Below are positions 46,381 to 59,400 of a DNA stretch of 64,000 bases, in pieces. The first letter of the stretch is position 1; each line of letters starts with the position of its first letter. The notes under the pieces are model-generated. The model saw only the letters and a program-made list of their open reading frames with translations. It was not told the origin of the DNA and did not search any database. This DNA is from Sambucus nigra (taxonomy: Eukaryota > Streptophyta > Magnoliopsida > Dipsacales > Adoxaceae), in contig OX422215.1 in the NCBI GenBank assembly GCA_949130495.1, forward strand, positions 525,681,755 to 525,745,754, written 5' to 3'. Position numbers and translations under genes: made by a program.

Positions 46381-48583
46381 TGTAACACCCCGTATTTTTG
46401 TACATTTAATATTTAATTAATTCGGGAATTTTAAATTACTTGTGTATTGTAATTTTAATTGAATTAATTATGGCAATATATATATATATTTAAATATTAA
46501 TCGGGGAGTGAATGGTTAATGTTTAGGGATATTTATTTACTAAGTGAATAGTAATAATTTAATTACATCATTTCGAGTATTAATGACGAGGTATACACTT
46601 GTCCCAGCCGGGAGTCGGTATAGACTAAATTGGGTGTGAGATAAGGATTTTTATAAATTAATTCGGATGCCAATTATGAGTGCGCGGTTGAGTCTGAATG
46701 GGTCGAAATAGTCAGAAAAGAGTACCCGAGGGTAATAGTTGGGTCTCGGGGTATTTTTGGGTATAACCGGGCCCACACGGGGTGAGTTGGGCCACTTTAA
46801 TCAAGCCCATTAGGTGAAAACCGGGATTAAGGGTTTTTAACCTAGTTGGGAGATTTAGAAATGGTAGCCAACATAACTTTAAACCTAGGGTTTGAGAGGG
46901 GATTTGGGGGAAAACAAATCAAGAGCAAATTAGAGGTTATTGGAGCCAAATTAAGGGACATCAATAATGGATCAGACACTACGAACACTTACAGGCAAGT
47001 GGTTAACTGTTGTGATTTCTAAAAGTTTGATAATCAATTCATATCATAGTGATGTGTGTATGAAAATTCATTTTGGGTGTGTCACCAAAATCTAAATTGG
47101 GTTTTTGTAAATTTATATACCTTAATGAGATTAAGGGGGAGATTAATCGTGTTTATGATTCTAGAATGTAGAGAACTGAATCAGATGTTAAAATTAGTAA
47201 GATTAGAGGGTTAATTACTGATAAAATGAATGAAATTCGTATTGGGGATTGAAAACCCGGATAATACCCAATTCGGGAAAAAGTAGTTAATCTTGAGATT
47301 TAATTCCACATTGATGTTCTATAAGGTGCTTTGGTCCTATTCTTATGTATAAATCGGGTTGATTGGGCTTGGGTTAGTCCAGGGGAAAGAATGAAAGTTG
47401 GAGGTTTTCGTTAATGGTGGAACTGCCTGTTGGAGAAGACGAAGTCAGGGACGATCGATCGATCGACCCAGGGGTTCGATCGATCGATGATTCGGAATTC
47501 TAGGCAATTCACCCAGTTTGTATATAAGGGGAAAATTAATTAAATTTAACTCCCAAACATTTATTTAGTGATAAATAAATATGAAACAAATATTCCTAGC
47601 AATTATGGGAGAAAGTAATTGGGACTAGGATGAATTTATGTGGGGCATTTAATGGATGAATTTGAGAGACTTTATTCCAAAATAGTGAGGTACGGATCAA
47701 GTGAGTGAATCAGGGTATATTGTTCATGAGACCCCAAGGTAGTGAATTAAGTTTAGAAATAAACTAAATTATTTTGAGTCAGGATATAGACTCGGGGAAT
47801 ATTTAATTATGGACCAAGTGGGCGAGTCCGGGCATGTTGGTAATTATAGGTAAATATAATTGGGAAAATTATGGAAATTAATGTGTGACACATTGTGGGC
47901 GAAAAATGTGGGAAAGAAATTATGAGATGTAAAGTGGACCAAGTGAGCGAGTCCGGGTATGTTGGTTAAGTGACATCAAGGCATTAAATTAATTATCGAG
48001 AGAAAGTAATTAGTTTGGAGTCGGAACATTGACTCGGGAAATGTTGAGGTACGGGCCAAGTGAGAGAGTCCGGGGATAATGGTTGGGTGACACCAAGTTA
48101 TTAAATTAATAAATGCGTTACTTAATTTAATAAGAGTCGAATTGTAGACTCGGGTAATATTAAATTAATAAGAGTGATAATTAATTTAATAAGAGTCGGA
48201 TTGTAGACTCGGGTAGTATTAAATTAATAAGTGTATTAATTAATTAATTTAGAGTCGGTTTGTAGACTCGAGTAGGATTAAATTAACAAGGGTGTTAATT
48301 AATTTAATTAAAGTCGGTTTATAGACTCGGGTATGATTAAATTAATGGGTGGGATAATTAGTTTAATCAGAATCGGATTGTAGACTCGTGAAGGGTACTT
48401 ATTAATTAATGTGATAATTAATTATATTAGAGTCGGACCATAGCCTCGGGAAGAGGATAAGTTATTAAGTGAGATTAATTACATTGAGTCAGGCCACAGA
48501 CTCAGGAAATTACAGGCAGTGTATGGGATGTCGAGTACATGGTAAAGTCGGGGTTATTAATATATATATACGGTGTAGTGATA

Positions 48584-48635
<52 letters not shown>

Positions 48636-50130
48636 GTGTATGTATTGTGTGTGACACTAAATTACAGGCAGTGTACGGGAATTACAGGCAGTGTATGGGA
48701 TTTTGAGTACACGGTAAAACCGGGGTTCATAATATATATATACGGGTAGTGATAGTATATATATATGTGTATATATTGTGTGTGATAGTAAATATCAGTG
48801 ACTAGATATTTATTCAATTTAAATACTCTAATGCTATCAAGGGAGGTGGCACGATGTGGGTGAATCCCCTAGCTTGAGGAGTAGGGCGAGTATATCCCCA
48901 GGTCATAGCGTCTGGTACATGCGTGAGGAGATTATCTCCCTTTCAGGAAGGAATATGACCGCCTCCACTTCGTTTATATTTTGGCCCAAGTTGGTGAACG
49001 ATTCTAACTTGGGGAAACTAGGTTTTGTGAGCACACCTAGTGAGATAGCATTCTAGAGGGAATCATCCGGTGAGGGTATACTCGGAAGGATGGATAAACG
49101 TATAATATATGTGTGTATGTTAGTAAAGGTACGCATAATATGGTAATAAATATTATATGTAGGTGATAATACAGTGTCTGATGTATTTACCTTATATAAC
49201 TCGGGTTACAGTTATACGCAGTTAATTAATGAGAAATTAATTAAGTTAATCATTGGTGGAAATAATACAGTGTGTGATGTATGTACTTTATATAACTTGT
49301 GGCACTGCTATATGCTATTATTTAAGAGGAATTAATTAAGTTAATTGTGAAATAACTTATAATTCAAGAATCATTATACTCGGGTTAGAGTACTATGGCA
49401 AGGGAAGGTTATACCAGAACTAGTTGGACGGGGTAGTACTACTAGGTGGGGTTAAGATAACCGTTAGGTGTGCACAATAGTGGAGGGGTGAGAATGTCCA
49501 CAAGGGAGTGCGGCACTAACTTAAATATGAAGCGCATTCATGCATTTTAAATTACTGTAGTTAATTCACTTGCTAAATATTTTTAAAATGTTTTGGGTTC
49601 TAACCCTTGCTATAAAACTATTTTCAAAACCTTTTAGGTGTCCAGCCACAGGGACGCCAGGATTGATATTCTATTCCAGGGACACGGAGTTGCGGCACAT
49701 GTGGATGCTAGCTGGAGTTTGGATTAGACGCATCATTCGTTCATTCCTAGAGTAGGAATCTTGTATCAGTCTCAATTTTATTTAGGGCTTGTAGCCCAGA
49801 CTTCTCGGTACAGTTTTCGGGTGTAATTCATTCAGGTGTTGAATATTTGTATTGGATTATTTAATTGGTGGCCGGTGATTTATTCGGCAAGTTGTGTAAT
49901 TATTATTCTATTTACTTTCATTCAGTTGTGTGAATGGTTTATATTTTAATTCCGCATGTATTGTTTTTTTTAATTGTAAAGTTAAAATTGGCACCAGTTT
50001 TTGGAATACTAGGTGGTTAGTAAGTTTTAAAAAGTTTTCGACAGTGATGCTAAGGATGATCCAACTGGAATTCCTATTTTAATTTGGTATAGGACTGATC
50101 ACCCGGTATTTTATTAGGCGGGGTGTCACA
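46381..50130 (+). mobile_element. 3' LTR of F
   Basis: 3750 bp, TG...CA intact. Collinear with the 5' copy but without the MITE and with shorter (TA)n. Landmarks: TGGGCC 46788-46793, GCAAGT 46995-47000, palindrome pair 47451-47489, ~60-bp array to 48505, (TA)n 48585-48634, hairpin 49637-49658. Confidence 0.92.
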
Positions 50131-52201
50131 GGCATCCTCCAGAGCAGCCTTCACGGTAACATCAACCTTGTGTTGGAGAGAGTCAGCCTGAGTCTTTAGA
50201 GCAGAGATATGATCTTTTTTAAGCTTGCCAATGTCTTTCTCCAACTGCTTGACATTGGCCTCAGACTTCTCCAAGGAAGACTTCAGACGCACCACTTCAG
50301 CATTCGGAGCGACCTCGGTCTTTTGGGCCTCTTTACCCTTTTCAATCAGAGGAAGTTTCCTCAGAGTCCAATCAATAAACTGGTGCATGGTGAGGAGACC
50401 CTGTAGAACATGTGCAAAGATGTCAGTTCAAGATCTGGTATAATTCAAAGACGAGGTTACACTTATTCAGCAAGAGCAAAAATCTTACTTGGATGGATCG
50501 ATGGAGGGCGAAATCAACCAGCTTAGGGGTATCTAAAGAATGGCAAAAGCATTTTTTATAGTCGATCATCACCAAGACGATAGCGTCCAGGGCTTTTAGA
50601 TTCTGGCCGATAAGACTGTCGTCGATCTTCAGTTGCTCCAGACGAGCAACTAACGCATCCTTAGAAGAGATGGGGATGGCACGTTCCCCATTTGAAGCTT
50701 TCTTCTTCTACCTCTAATCCTTAGGAGAAGGGTCAACAGATCTCCTCTTCTTGGAGGCCTCAGCCCTTGAAGTAGTTGGAGGAGGAGGAGGCACAGTTAG
50801 ACCTACTTTCTTTACAAGTTTGGTAAGTCTAGGGGCTTCCATCTCCCAAAGGTCATCAGAAATTCCTTTAGGGCACTCTGCAAATAGAAAAGTCTGAGTT
50901 AGAAAATCAGAGACATATCAAGATAAGAGGTATAACTTGTTAAAATGATAAAGTAACTTACGAAGCTCGGTCAGAGGACTTCCCCCAAGGCCAGTTCCAG
51001 AGAGGTAGTAGGGGGTCATCCAATTCTCATACTTAACCAACAGACCATGTTCCCCCTGATCTTGAAGATCTTTTACCTTTTAAAGGTTATTTTGGCTTAG
51101 CCCAGGGTCGGGCCTAGCAACCATTGACACCTTTACCCATCTCAGGGGTATTCTCGGCTCTAAGGATGAAGAGGGGGCACAGGGGCTAAACTCCCATGGC
51201 CTTGACGCAAAGAAGTATTATGGTTTCCAATTGTGGTTTAAAGTTTGGGTAACCTGTAACATCTTCTTATTGGACTTTTGAGCTAAAAAGTGGTAGTAAC
51301 TCGGATGATTCCTGGAAGAGGAAGGGATGTATCACCTTGTGAAGACCTGAACGGGATGGTTTGAATGGTGGACTGTCCTCCATAAGACTATAGCTCCAAT
51401 TATCACCCTCCAGGCATTGGGTGATAATTGGGAAGGAGCTAAGTTAATATAGGACAATATAACCCTAATTATTAGATGAATGGAACGAAGAAATCCTAAT
51501 TTAAACATCTACTCATATAAGCAGATCTCACCATCTCGACCGTCGAAGGCCCTCTCGTCCCTCAGAGGTCTCCTACGTTTTATGGATGGACTTATAGAAT
51601 ACAAATGTCTGAAGGCTAGAAGGTCAATTTTGTTGACAGTGCTCTCTATCTCGGCTTCCTTCGAGGTGTCAACATTGCTTTTGCTACCGTCATCCTCATC
51701 TCAGTCAACGTCAGCTTGAGCAGATAAGGGAGCACCACCAGGGAACCTATAAGAAAACTCGGCTCCTATGGTGACCGATAGGGGAATAGCATCAAGGATG
51801 GGGGGAACAACCACACTAGGTCCTATAATCTCAACATCAAAGGAATAGTGCGAGGTGCTAGAACTCTTGTGAGTCGAGGCACGACTGGAAACCTCGACTT
51901 GGTCAGGGGTTTGGTCCATCCGGACGGAATAGTCCATGGCCTCTTGGAAAGAATCCACAGACATAGGGTCTGAGGTTGACGACTCAGACTCAGACATCAG
52001 AACAGGTTCTACTAGGACCTCTACAGACACAGATGGCTCAAGGTATATCACTTTCAGAGGGGGTGGAAATATAGGCCTGAGAGGGAATGACTCTGTCCTA
52101 CGAGTTTCCTCTTGAGCTCGTTCTATTTGTCTAATCTTTTCTAAGATTTTCTCCTTAAGAGAAGGGAATTCCTTTAAGATTTGATAAAGGGGTCTGAGCA
52201 T
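50131..52201 (-). pseudogene. E antisense extra ORF, N-terminal and central parts
   Basis: It begins at ATG 52201 (MLRPLYQILKEFPSLKEKI), with a coiled, charged start then Ser/Glu-rich sequence. One stop at about 51701 precedes an acidic stretch. The central part has FRHLYSIS, NLAPSQLSPNAWR (near 51400-51440), GAIVLWR and then FFASRPWEF (near 51200). This resembles the plant putative gypsy-type transposon (Transposase_28-like) family. The last part (50388-50131) is a coiled coil: EVVRLKSSLEKSEANVKQLE. Function is unknown. Such antisense ORFs are known in Tat elements. F splits it at 50131; it continues at 39510. Confidence 0.8.
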
Positions 52202-52640
52202 ATGGAGATGACCTTACACTTGTAGACTCATGCTAAAAACAAAAAACTTGACTCAACCTAACTAAGTATCAAACTGGGATTTTAAATAAGAACAACTAAG
52301 AACAGTCAAGATCAAGGGCCACTGGAAAACTCAAACAATCACCAAAAAACCTAAAAAAACTCACCAAAAAATGAAGAAACAAGAATTAAAAGCTGAAAAT
52401 GGCACAGTAGAGTGGAGACAATACCTGTCGAAGTGCAAAATGAATGAGAAGAGGAATGGAAGCAAGAAAACCTCTGAAATACAGCAGCCAAGCTCTTGTA
52501 GAGAGAGAAAGTTACAGAGATAACCAAGGCAGGAGAAAGAGAGCAATTAAGAAGAAAGAGAGAGAAATGGGGCTTAAACCCTTAAAACTGATCGCACGCG
52601 TCCCAAGGCCCATCATTTCCTTAGGAGCCCAAAAGACAAT
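52202..52640 (-). promoter_or_regulatory. Promoter and leader intron candidate for the E antisense ORF
   Basis: On the minus strand, TGGGCT (52626-52631) and TGGGCC (52608-52613) are followed by a pyrimidine patch of about 70 nt (52570-52500, TCTCTCTCTTTCTT-like). A leader ends ACTTCGACAG|GTATTG (GT at 52423-52424), and TTTTTGTTTTTAG at 52233 is an acceptor. This gives an intron of about 192 nt shortly before the ORF start. Site-II motifs with a pyrimidine patch are typical of TATA-less plant housekeeping promoters. Confidence 0.5.
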
Positions 52641-52765
52641 CAACGTCATAACACTTGTCAGGCACGCTATCCACTTCAGTAGTTGACACTTGTCAAGAAA
52701 GTATTGGCACTTAAAGAAATCTTTCCTCGGACATACATACCCCTTAGTCACCTATTCACATAGGC

Positions 52766-52785
52766 AACTAAGGGCTAGGGGTGAT
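52766..52785 (+). promoter_or_regulatory. Polypurine tract of E
   Basis: AACTAAGGGCTAGGGGTGAT precedes the 3' LTR start TGATGTGCCC at 52786. Confidence 0.75.
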
Positions 52786-53782
52786 TGATGTGCCCTATAT
52801 GTACCCAACAGCTCAGAGACATCAACCTCGGCCAGGGATATGGCTGAGGTTAGAAGGGCCCCATATTGTTAACCAACGGTCTCGTCCTAAGAAAGGTTGG
52901 CCATGGACGACGTTACTAGTTGCCTTGCTTTTAGGAAATAGCTGAGGTCTTTGTGATCCACGGGGACAGTTATTCTTCAGGTCGTCCGAAGCCGACATTG
53001 GGTATTAACCCCTATAACAATCTCAGCTGAGTATAAGCCGAGGAAGCAGAGACTACACAATCAATCGTAATCAGCCTCAGATGGGAATCAGCCGAAGTTC
53101 CAATTACTCCTACATAACCCCGGCCCAAGCCGACGTTATAACTCCATTTGTCTTATCTCGGTCTCCTTACTGGGCTGAGACCAATCTGAGTAACCATGGA
53201 TTGCTCAGCTTCCAGACTTCACTAACCTCGTACTTTTTCAGGCCGAGGTTGGTATCAATCGAGGAAAACCAAGCATTTATAGGCACATGCATAGATGGGA
53301 ACACGTGTGATACATTAGTTATAACCGAATCATTTCCCTCACGTCGGAGAATATTTCATCATCATTCTCTACATGTGACATTGACAGATGTCTTCATCAG
53401 ATTGGCTAGATCATCACACACAGCTTATGGCATGCATGGGAGGTGCATTATACCCTCCACATGCTATATATACTCGCCTTCTACTACATGGAGGGGGATC
53501 CAAAAATAACAACCTTAGATGAAACTCTGTCAAATTACACAGTAGAGAGAGAGAAAGCTTGAGAGATTGTATCCATGGCCAGTAGTGCCTTATTCTGGAG
53601 ACCTTACTTACTCACTTGCACAGTGGACGTAGGCCTAATTGGCTGAAACACTTATATATTGGTGTCCATCCTCTTCTCCTCATCTCAATCTCTTATATTT
53701 AATATACTCTTATGCTGCCATTGTTATCACTAATTTGAGCTTACGAACACCTTGGAGGGTGGTGTTGTTTCCAACATCATCA
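52786..53782 (+). mobile_element. 3' LTR of E
   Basis: 997 bp, matching 31588-32520 except for about 65 extra bp. Ends CCAACATCATCA. The next bases resume element D's protease region. Confidence 0.9.
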
Positions 53783-55215
53783 GTTATTAAGGGTAATATT
53801 TCTTTTTAAAATTGTACGAAAATATATTAATTGATTCTGGATCCTTGCATTCATTTAGTAGTACTAACCTTGTAAATTATTAAAATTAATTCCCCATCCT
53901 TTAGATTTTCCCTTATCTATAGGCATGCCAAGAAACGACATAGTATTAGCCAGCCAGATTTATAATAAATGAAGGATAGAACTCGGAATGAGAGTTATTA
54001 CCCCCAATTTGGTTGTACTCTATACTAAGGTATTTGATATTATCATTGGAATGGACGCTTTGCCAGCAACGACGTACTCTATACTAAGGTATTTGGTTGT
54101 ACTCTAAAGTATTTTATTTTCAAGGATAATAAGATGAAAGTATGTGTGACATGTTGTCCTATTCTCTTTCAATTTTAGATAAGTATGAAGATGTTTTTCC
54201 AGAAGAATTACCTCATATTCCCACACCGAGAGAAATGACGTTTGTAATCGACCTCATACCAAATACTTTGCCTATCTCTACACCTCTATAGAATGGCACC
54301 ATTAGAATTATGGGAACTCAGAACCCAGTTGGATGAATTATTAGCAAAAGGATTTATCTATTTGAGTAAATCCCTTTGGGGAGCACCAGTATTATTCGTA
54401 AAAAAGAAAGATGGAACATTCCTTTTATGCATTTATTATTGCAAATTAAACAAGGTCACAATAAAAAATAAATACCCATTATCTAGAATAGGTGATTTGT
54501 TTGACCAATTACAAGGCACGCATTTATTTTCAAAAATAAATTTAATGTCTGGATATCATCAATTAGGAGTGAGAGAAGAAGAGTTACCAAAGACTGCATT
54601 TAGAACTCTCTATGGGCATTTTGAACTTTTAGTTATGTCTTTTGGCCTAACAAATGCACCAACAGATTTTATGGATTTAATGCATCGGGTATTCCAACCA
54701 TTTTTAGATCAGTTAATGATCATATTTATAGATGATATTTTAGTGTATTCTAAAAAAATAAAGATCACGAATAACATTTATAAATTGTACTAGAAAATTT
54801 ACGACAACCCCAACTATGTGCAAAGAAAAGTAAATGTGATTTTATAATGAGAGGAGTGAAGTTCTTAGGACATGCAATTATTGAGTTAGGAATAAAAGTG
54901 AATCCAACAAAAAACACAATATAATTGAGTGGCTGTAACCTTCTACATGTATAGAAATTCAAAGTTTTCTAGGACTTGCAGGTTATTATTAATGTTTTGT
55001 GGAAGGATTCTGTATAATTATGTTACCCATGATGAATTTAACTCGTAAAGATTCACAATTCGAATGGACAAATAAATTCAAAGCATTCCAAACCTTGAAG
55101 GAAAAATTAACTATTACCCCTGTGCTTACTATACCTGGTAGTGATGTTGGTTACAAAGTTTTTAGAGATGCCTCTTTACAAGGATTAAAATGTGTACCCA
55201 TGAAACTAAGAAAGG
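53783..55215 (+). pseudogene. D pol: protease, RT and start of RNase H
   Basis: Protease remnants: IDSGSLHSFSSTNLV (about 53830) and VFDIIIGMDAL (about 54030-54060). RT (54293-54793) is open for 166 codons with [22 protein letters not shown] and the catalytic [10 protein letters not shown], so its polymerase motif is kept. Frames shift after 54793. The last piece (54999-55215) carries FEWTNKFKAFQTLKEKLT and FRDASLQGL, the opening of RNase H with Arg where Thr/Ala is usual. G's LTR interrupts it. A 22-bp duplication (GTACTCTATACTAAGG...) lies near 54010 and 54072. Confidence 0.82.
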
Positions 55216-56437
55216 TGTAACTCCTCGACCAGAGTTTGGGTCACCATTGGGTCAAATCGCATCAAATCAAGGAGTCAATTGGGTGGGGGGGTCCAATTTT
55301 ATTATTTAAGAAAAATCCCTTAATTGTACCATTTATTAAAGATTAATTAATGATTTTACGTTTCAAAAGGCGTGGCCAATTTAAGTAATTAAGTCAATTT
55401 ATAAGGTTTATTCGTAAAAATCTAAAATCATCAATAATACTAATTAAATGATAAATAAATCGTAATCATCCTTGTATTATTACAAACCATGGACAAAGGC
55501 CCGAATAAAACTTTAAATGTCCTAAATTACCAATATTTCAAAAGGTGTTTTAAATAAAAGTTGCAGAGCTATTAACCACATTGATTGCCCTCTGAGGCAT
55601 TACCAACGTCCTTCCCGACGTCTTTACTCGAAGTACCTGGGGTGGGGTGGGTATTTTAACATAAAAAGTAATAGTGAGCGAATGCCCAACAGGGTGGGTA
55701 ATACTAAGCTAACATTTTCTAAAAAATACTACACATATAACATGTAATTTAATCAATTCCGAAAACGTTTAACAATTTAGCTAGTATTATTACAACTACT
55801 ATGCAATGCACCTAAGCGATGAGCCCATACTCATATGAAACCGTTTAATACCACCCCTTACCGGGTCTAAATACTATTAATCATATTTTATCCATTAGTC
55901 TCCTTTTATCACATTTCATTAGGTTAGCTTACTTAAACATTGTCTATCACAACCATTACTATTTTCTTTTTTCCATTTTCTTTTCTCTGAATCTTCCAAT
56001 AATTGCATACTTTATGGCCTCCGCACTGCTGGCTATGCTACCCTATGCGCTGGCCAATGATTTTGAGTCTTTCACCCTAGGGCTCTCGGCCCTTGTTTAT
56101 TATTCCCGATGCCATAATTTTATCATTTCTATGGTTTATATCACTATTTCATCTTGTCATCATGCGATTTCTTCCATTTTGACCAAAAATCGACCGATAA
56201 GGTCTAAAGAGGAAATCCAACCATTAGGACCCTCAATTTTGTCAAAATTACCATTTTGCCCTTTCTTTCATCATAACTTTGTGAAGAACATATTTAATCC
56301 ATTATAGCACTTAAAATTAATTTTTTCTTTCAAAACATCCTTTTTATGATTTTATGTCCAATATCAAGCTTTATTATTATTATATATTTTCTACATAAAA
56401 TACATTCAACCATTTAGTCACCATTTTAGCCACTTGT

Positions 56438-59400
56438 TGTAATACCATGCACTTTTATGGATATTTAAATTACATATGTGGGTATAATTTGGTAATTTGA
56501 GGAATTACTGTGAATAGTGATATTGAAATTTATGGGTATAATTTGATAAATTGAGAGAGTAGTAAATATTAGTTTGCAAGTGTTGGATTAATATTTACAT
56601 GGGTTATATTTTCCTACGGGACTAAGTATACGAGTTGGATTATTTTAATTACATGTCGCAATTGGGTAAAGCGAGAAATGATAATAGTTTAATTAGAAAA
56701 GGCGTGTTGAGAAGTGTTTGGTCCGAATAGTGAATTTTAGTTAAGTAACTAAGATGGAGAGTTCGAGTGTACGGTTGGTTTCGAAATGGCCGAGATAGTC
56801 AGAATAGAGTAATCGGAGGTAGTGTTTGAGTTCCGGGGACTTTTGGACTAGTAGGGACTCGCAATTTAGTAAACGAGTCAATTTTGGGTATAATAAGGGA
56901 TAAGCTTTATAAACCTTTATAACCCTAATTTCTCTCACAATTTAGCCCTAAGAGAGAGAAAGATAAGAGAGAAAAGGAATAAGAGAAGAGAAGAAGGAAG
57001 AAAGGGGATTTCTAGGCCATGCTCCATGGGATTCGACTCGAGGTTGTCGGATTTTGTCCATGAGGCAAGTGTTTAGTTGTTTTATTATTTTAAGCATATA
57101 TCTCATATTATAGTTGGTAGCGATAAACTATAAATATTCTCAGTTTGGGTTTTCTTGAATCGAAACGAGTTTTTCAGAAGTTGAACGATTAAAATCGGAT
57201 AAAATCTCATATCAGGAAAACTTTGGGATTTCTAGAAATTAGGTGTTGATTATTGGTTCTAGGATGATTAGAACCTATTTTTATTGAATATATATAGTTG
57301 TTTGTGATTAAATAAGGTTAGGAGAAGAAATAAAAATCATGGAGGTGTATTAATGGAAGTTTGGGATTTTGGAGAAGAAGGTGAATAGTGACACAACGTC
57401 ACTTCTAAATCGATTCGGCCAAGAAGCGAATCGATTCGATTCTTAGTCAAAAACTTAAATTTGTAGATCTTTTCGATACGGCCGTGTGGGCACTAACCGT
57501 ATATTTTTCTGATTTCTTTTGGATTTATAATGATTTTTCTACGGAAGGTTGTCCGAGATCGAAATCGTTATTTAGAAATCAAACCTGATATTGGGAGAAT
57601 TAAGGCTAAAATTGTTTGGATATTATCTTAGGGGATTCTAGAAGTTATATTAAAACTCCTAGATAATGGTATTTAGGGTGAGTAAACCTTGGATCGGAAG
57701 AGGGAACCCCGGGTTAATTTGGTGTACAATCCGTGATATAATTTTAATGAATGTATGAATAACATTCATGGGAAGTATTCGACAAGCATATGTAGATATA
57801 TTTATGTGGTTAGAATATATATGGGCCGATTGTAATTGAGTAAATCCTAGTATACGATTAGGATGGAATTTAGGATATGGGCTCAAGAGAATTGCGTGGT
57901 TATTCGGTACATCTATTGACGACTATTATTATAGGTGATGCGATACCTATGGGACTAAAATAAGTTGAGAGTATACTTATTTGATTATTACGAATTGATA
58001 TATTTGGGATTATATATAAATCCTTAAAAGTGATTAAGGTGCGAGTTATATATTAAGTAAGATAATACTTATAAGTTTAGTATTGTAAGTGTGCGAATAC
58101 TTATATATTGTTACAAATGGGGGCATTCGAGTTTATTGGCTATCGTTATGAGAGTTTGGCAAGTATAGCCACGTGTATTGAGAAGTGATATAGATTATAT
58201 ATACGACGTTGTTACAGTATATATAATATGGTATGGAAATAAATATATCTCTGTGTGATTGGTATATTTATATTATAGAGGCTGGTTCCCCAGGCTTCCC
58301 CAGGCGTAGGGTTGGACAACCAAATTATATATTTTTCTCTAGTGTTATCCAGGGAGGTTGCACGATGTGGGTGAATTCCCTGGCTTGAGGATCATGGTGA
58401 GTATATCCCCAGGTCATAGCGTCCCGTATACGAGTGCGATTTGTGTATTCCACTTTCAGGAGGGAATATGACCGCCTCCACCGTTGTGTATATTTTTACC
58501 ATGATCATGAGTGAGTCTGGCTTGGTACCGTGGTAAAGTAAGTAAACCCAAATTCGAATAGGCACTATAAGACTGCATCCTCGAGTTATAACTCGGTGGG
58601 ATGGTTATTATACTTATGTTTGTGATAGGTATAATTATACTGATTGCGTATAGTATATTTCTTGTATATGAAGATGAGATATCATATAAAGTAAACGTGT
58701 ATAAGATGAAAAGAATGAATAAAAGTTGTCCCCCTTCCAGTAGATTTATATCTGGATTTATATGAATATAAATCATAGGTTCTAGTGAGAACTATATATA
58801 TATATATATATGAGTTTTTATATACGCGTTATCTGCTGAGGGCCTAATGAATCTCGACGATCAACATTGCCAGATAGTACTGTATCAGGGGGGGTTCCTT
58901 ATTTGGATTTCTCTTCGCGATACACCCCACGCACGAAACATAGCGCAGTGCTGGGAATGGGGAGAAGTTTAGTCCTTAGTACTTACGTTTATGAGGACTT
59001 TTAGAAGATGGGTGAAACGGACTAGTTAGGCTGGGTAGCTTACCTAGGTTCTTTAAAAAGGTATGAGATAGGTGTGCACTATTAGAAGAGGGGTGAGGGG
59101 TATCTCATGAGAGTGCGATACCAATTTAAACATGAAAGATTTTCATATTTTAAAATATGGAATTTATGCACTTACTAAAATATTTTCAAACTCGGGCTGT
59201 GACCCATTTATCTATTTTCCTCTCTTGCTATATATGTATATATATATTAGGTGTCCAGACGCAGGGACACCTAGATGATGATTCCTTTGAGTCAGACATT
59301 TGCTGCAGTAGATGTGGATGCCTGGAGGTTTATTGTAGACGCTTCTATCCTTGAGATCTAGATAGGAGGTATTACAGAAACATTCGGGCCGATGGCCTAA

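Larger units (their letters stand above)
39511..50130 (+). mobile_element. Element F: long-LTR, gag-only retrotransposon
   Basis: Target duplication GGCAT at 39506-39510 and 50131-50135. LTRs are 4461 bp (39511-43971) and 3750 bp (46381-50130). The difference is mostly a 624-bp MITE and longer (TA)n in the left copy. Only 2.4 kb separates them, with PBS, leader, a decayed gag and a polypurine tract but no pol. LTR ends (TGTAACACCCCGTA, GTGTCACA), PBS and leader resemble A and B. Confidence 0.93.
31588..53782 (+). mobile_element. Element E: Tat-lineage Ty3/gypsy retrotransposon
   Basis: Two ~1-kb LTRs (31588-32520 and 52786-53782) bound gag, protease, RT, RNase H, a second RNase H, integrase, a tandem array and an antisense extra ORF. 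The dual RNase H and the antisense ORF between pol and the 3' LTR are hallmarks of the plant Tat lineage. Flanks are GTTGT and GTTAT (4 of 5 match). F is inserted in its 3' part. Removing F leaves about 11.6 kb. Active-site changes and many stops show it is dead. Confidence 0.9.
28424..55215 (+). mobile_element. Element D: Ty3/gypsy element split by E and truncated by G
   Basis: The 5' LTR, PBS, leader and gag remnants run to 31587. After the E insertion (31588-53782) the same element continues with protease and RT and stops within RNase H at 55215, where G's LTR starts. The sense order is correct across the gap. The flanks of E (GTTGT at 31583, GTTAT at 53783) are an imperfect 5-bp duplication, as expected if D was the target. 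Its 3' half lies beyond the window or is lost. Confidence 0.8.
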
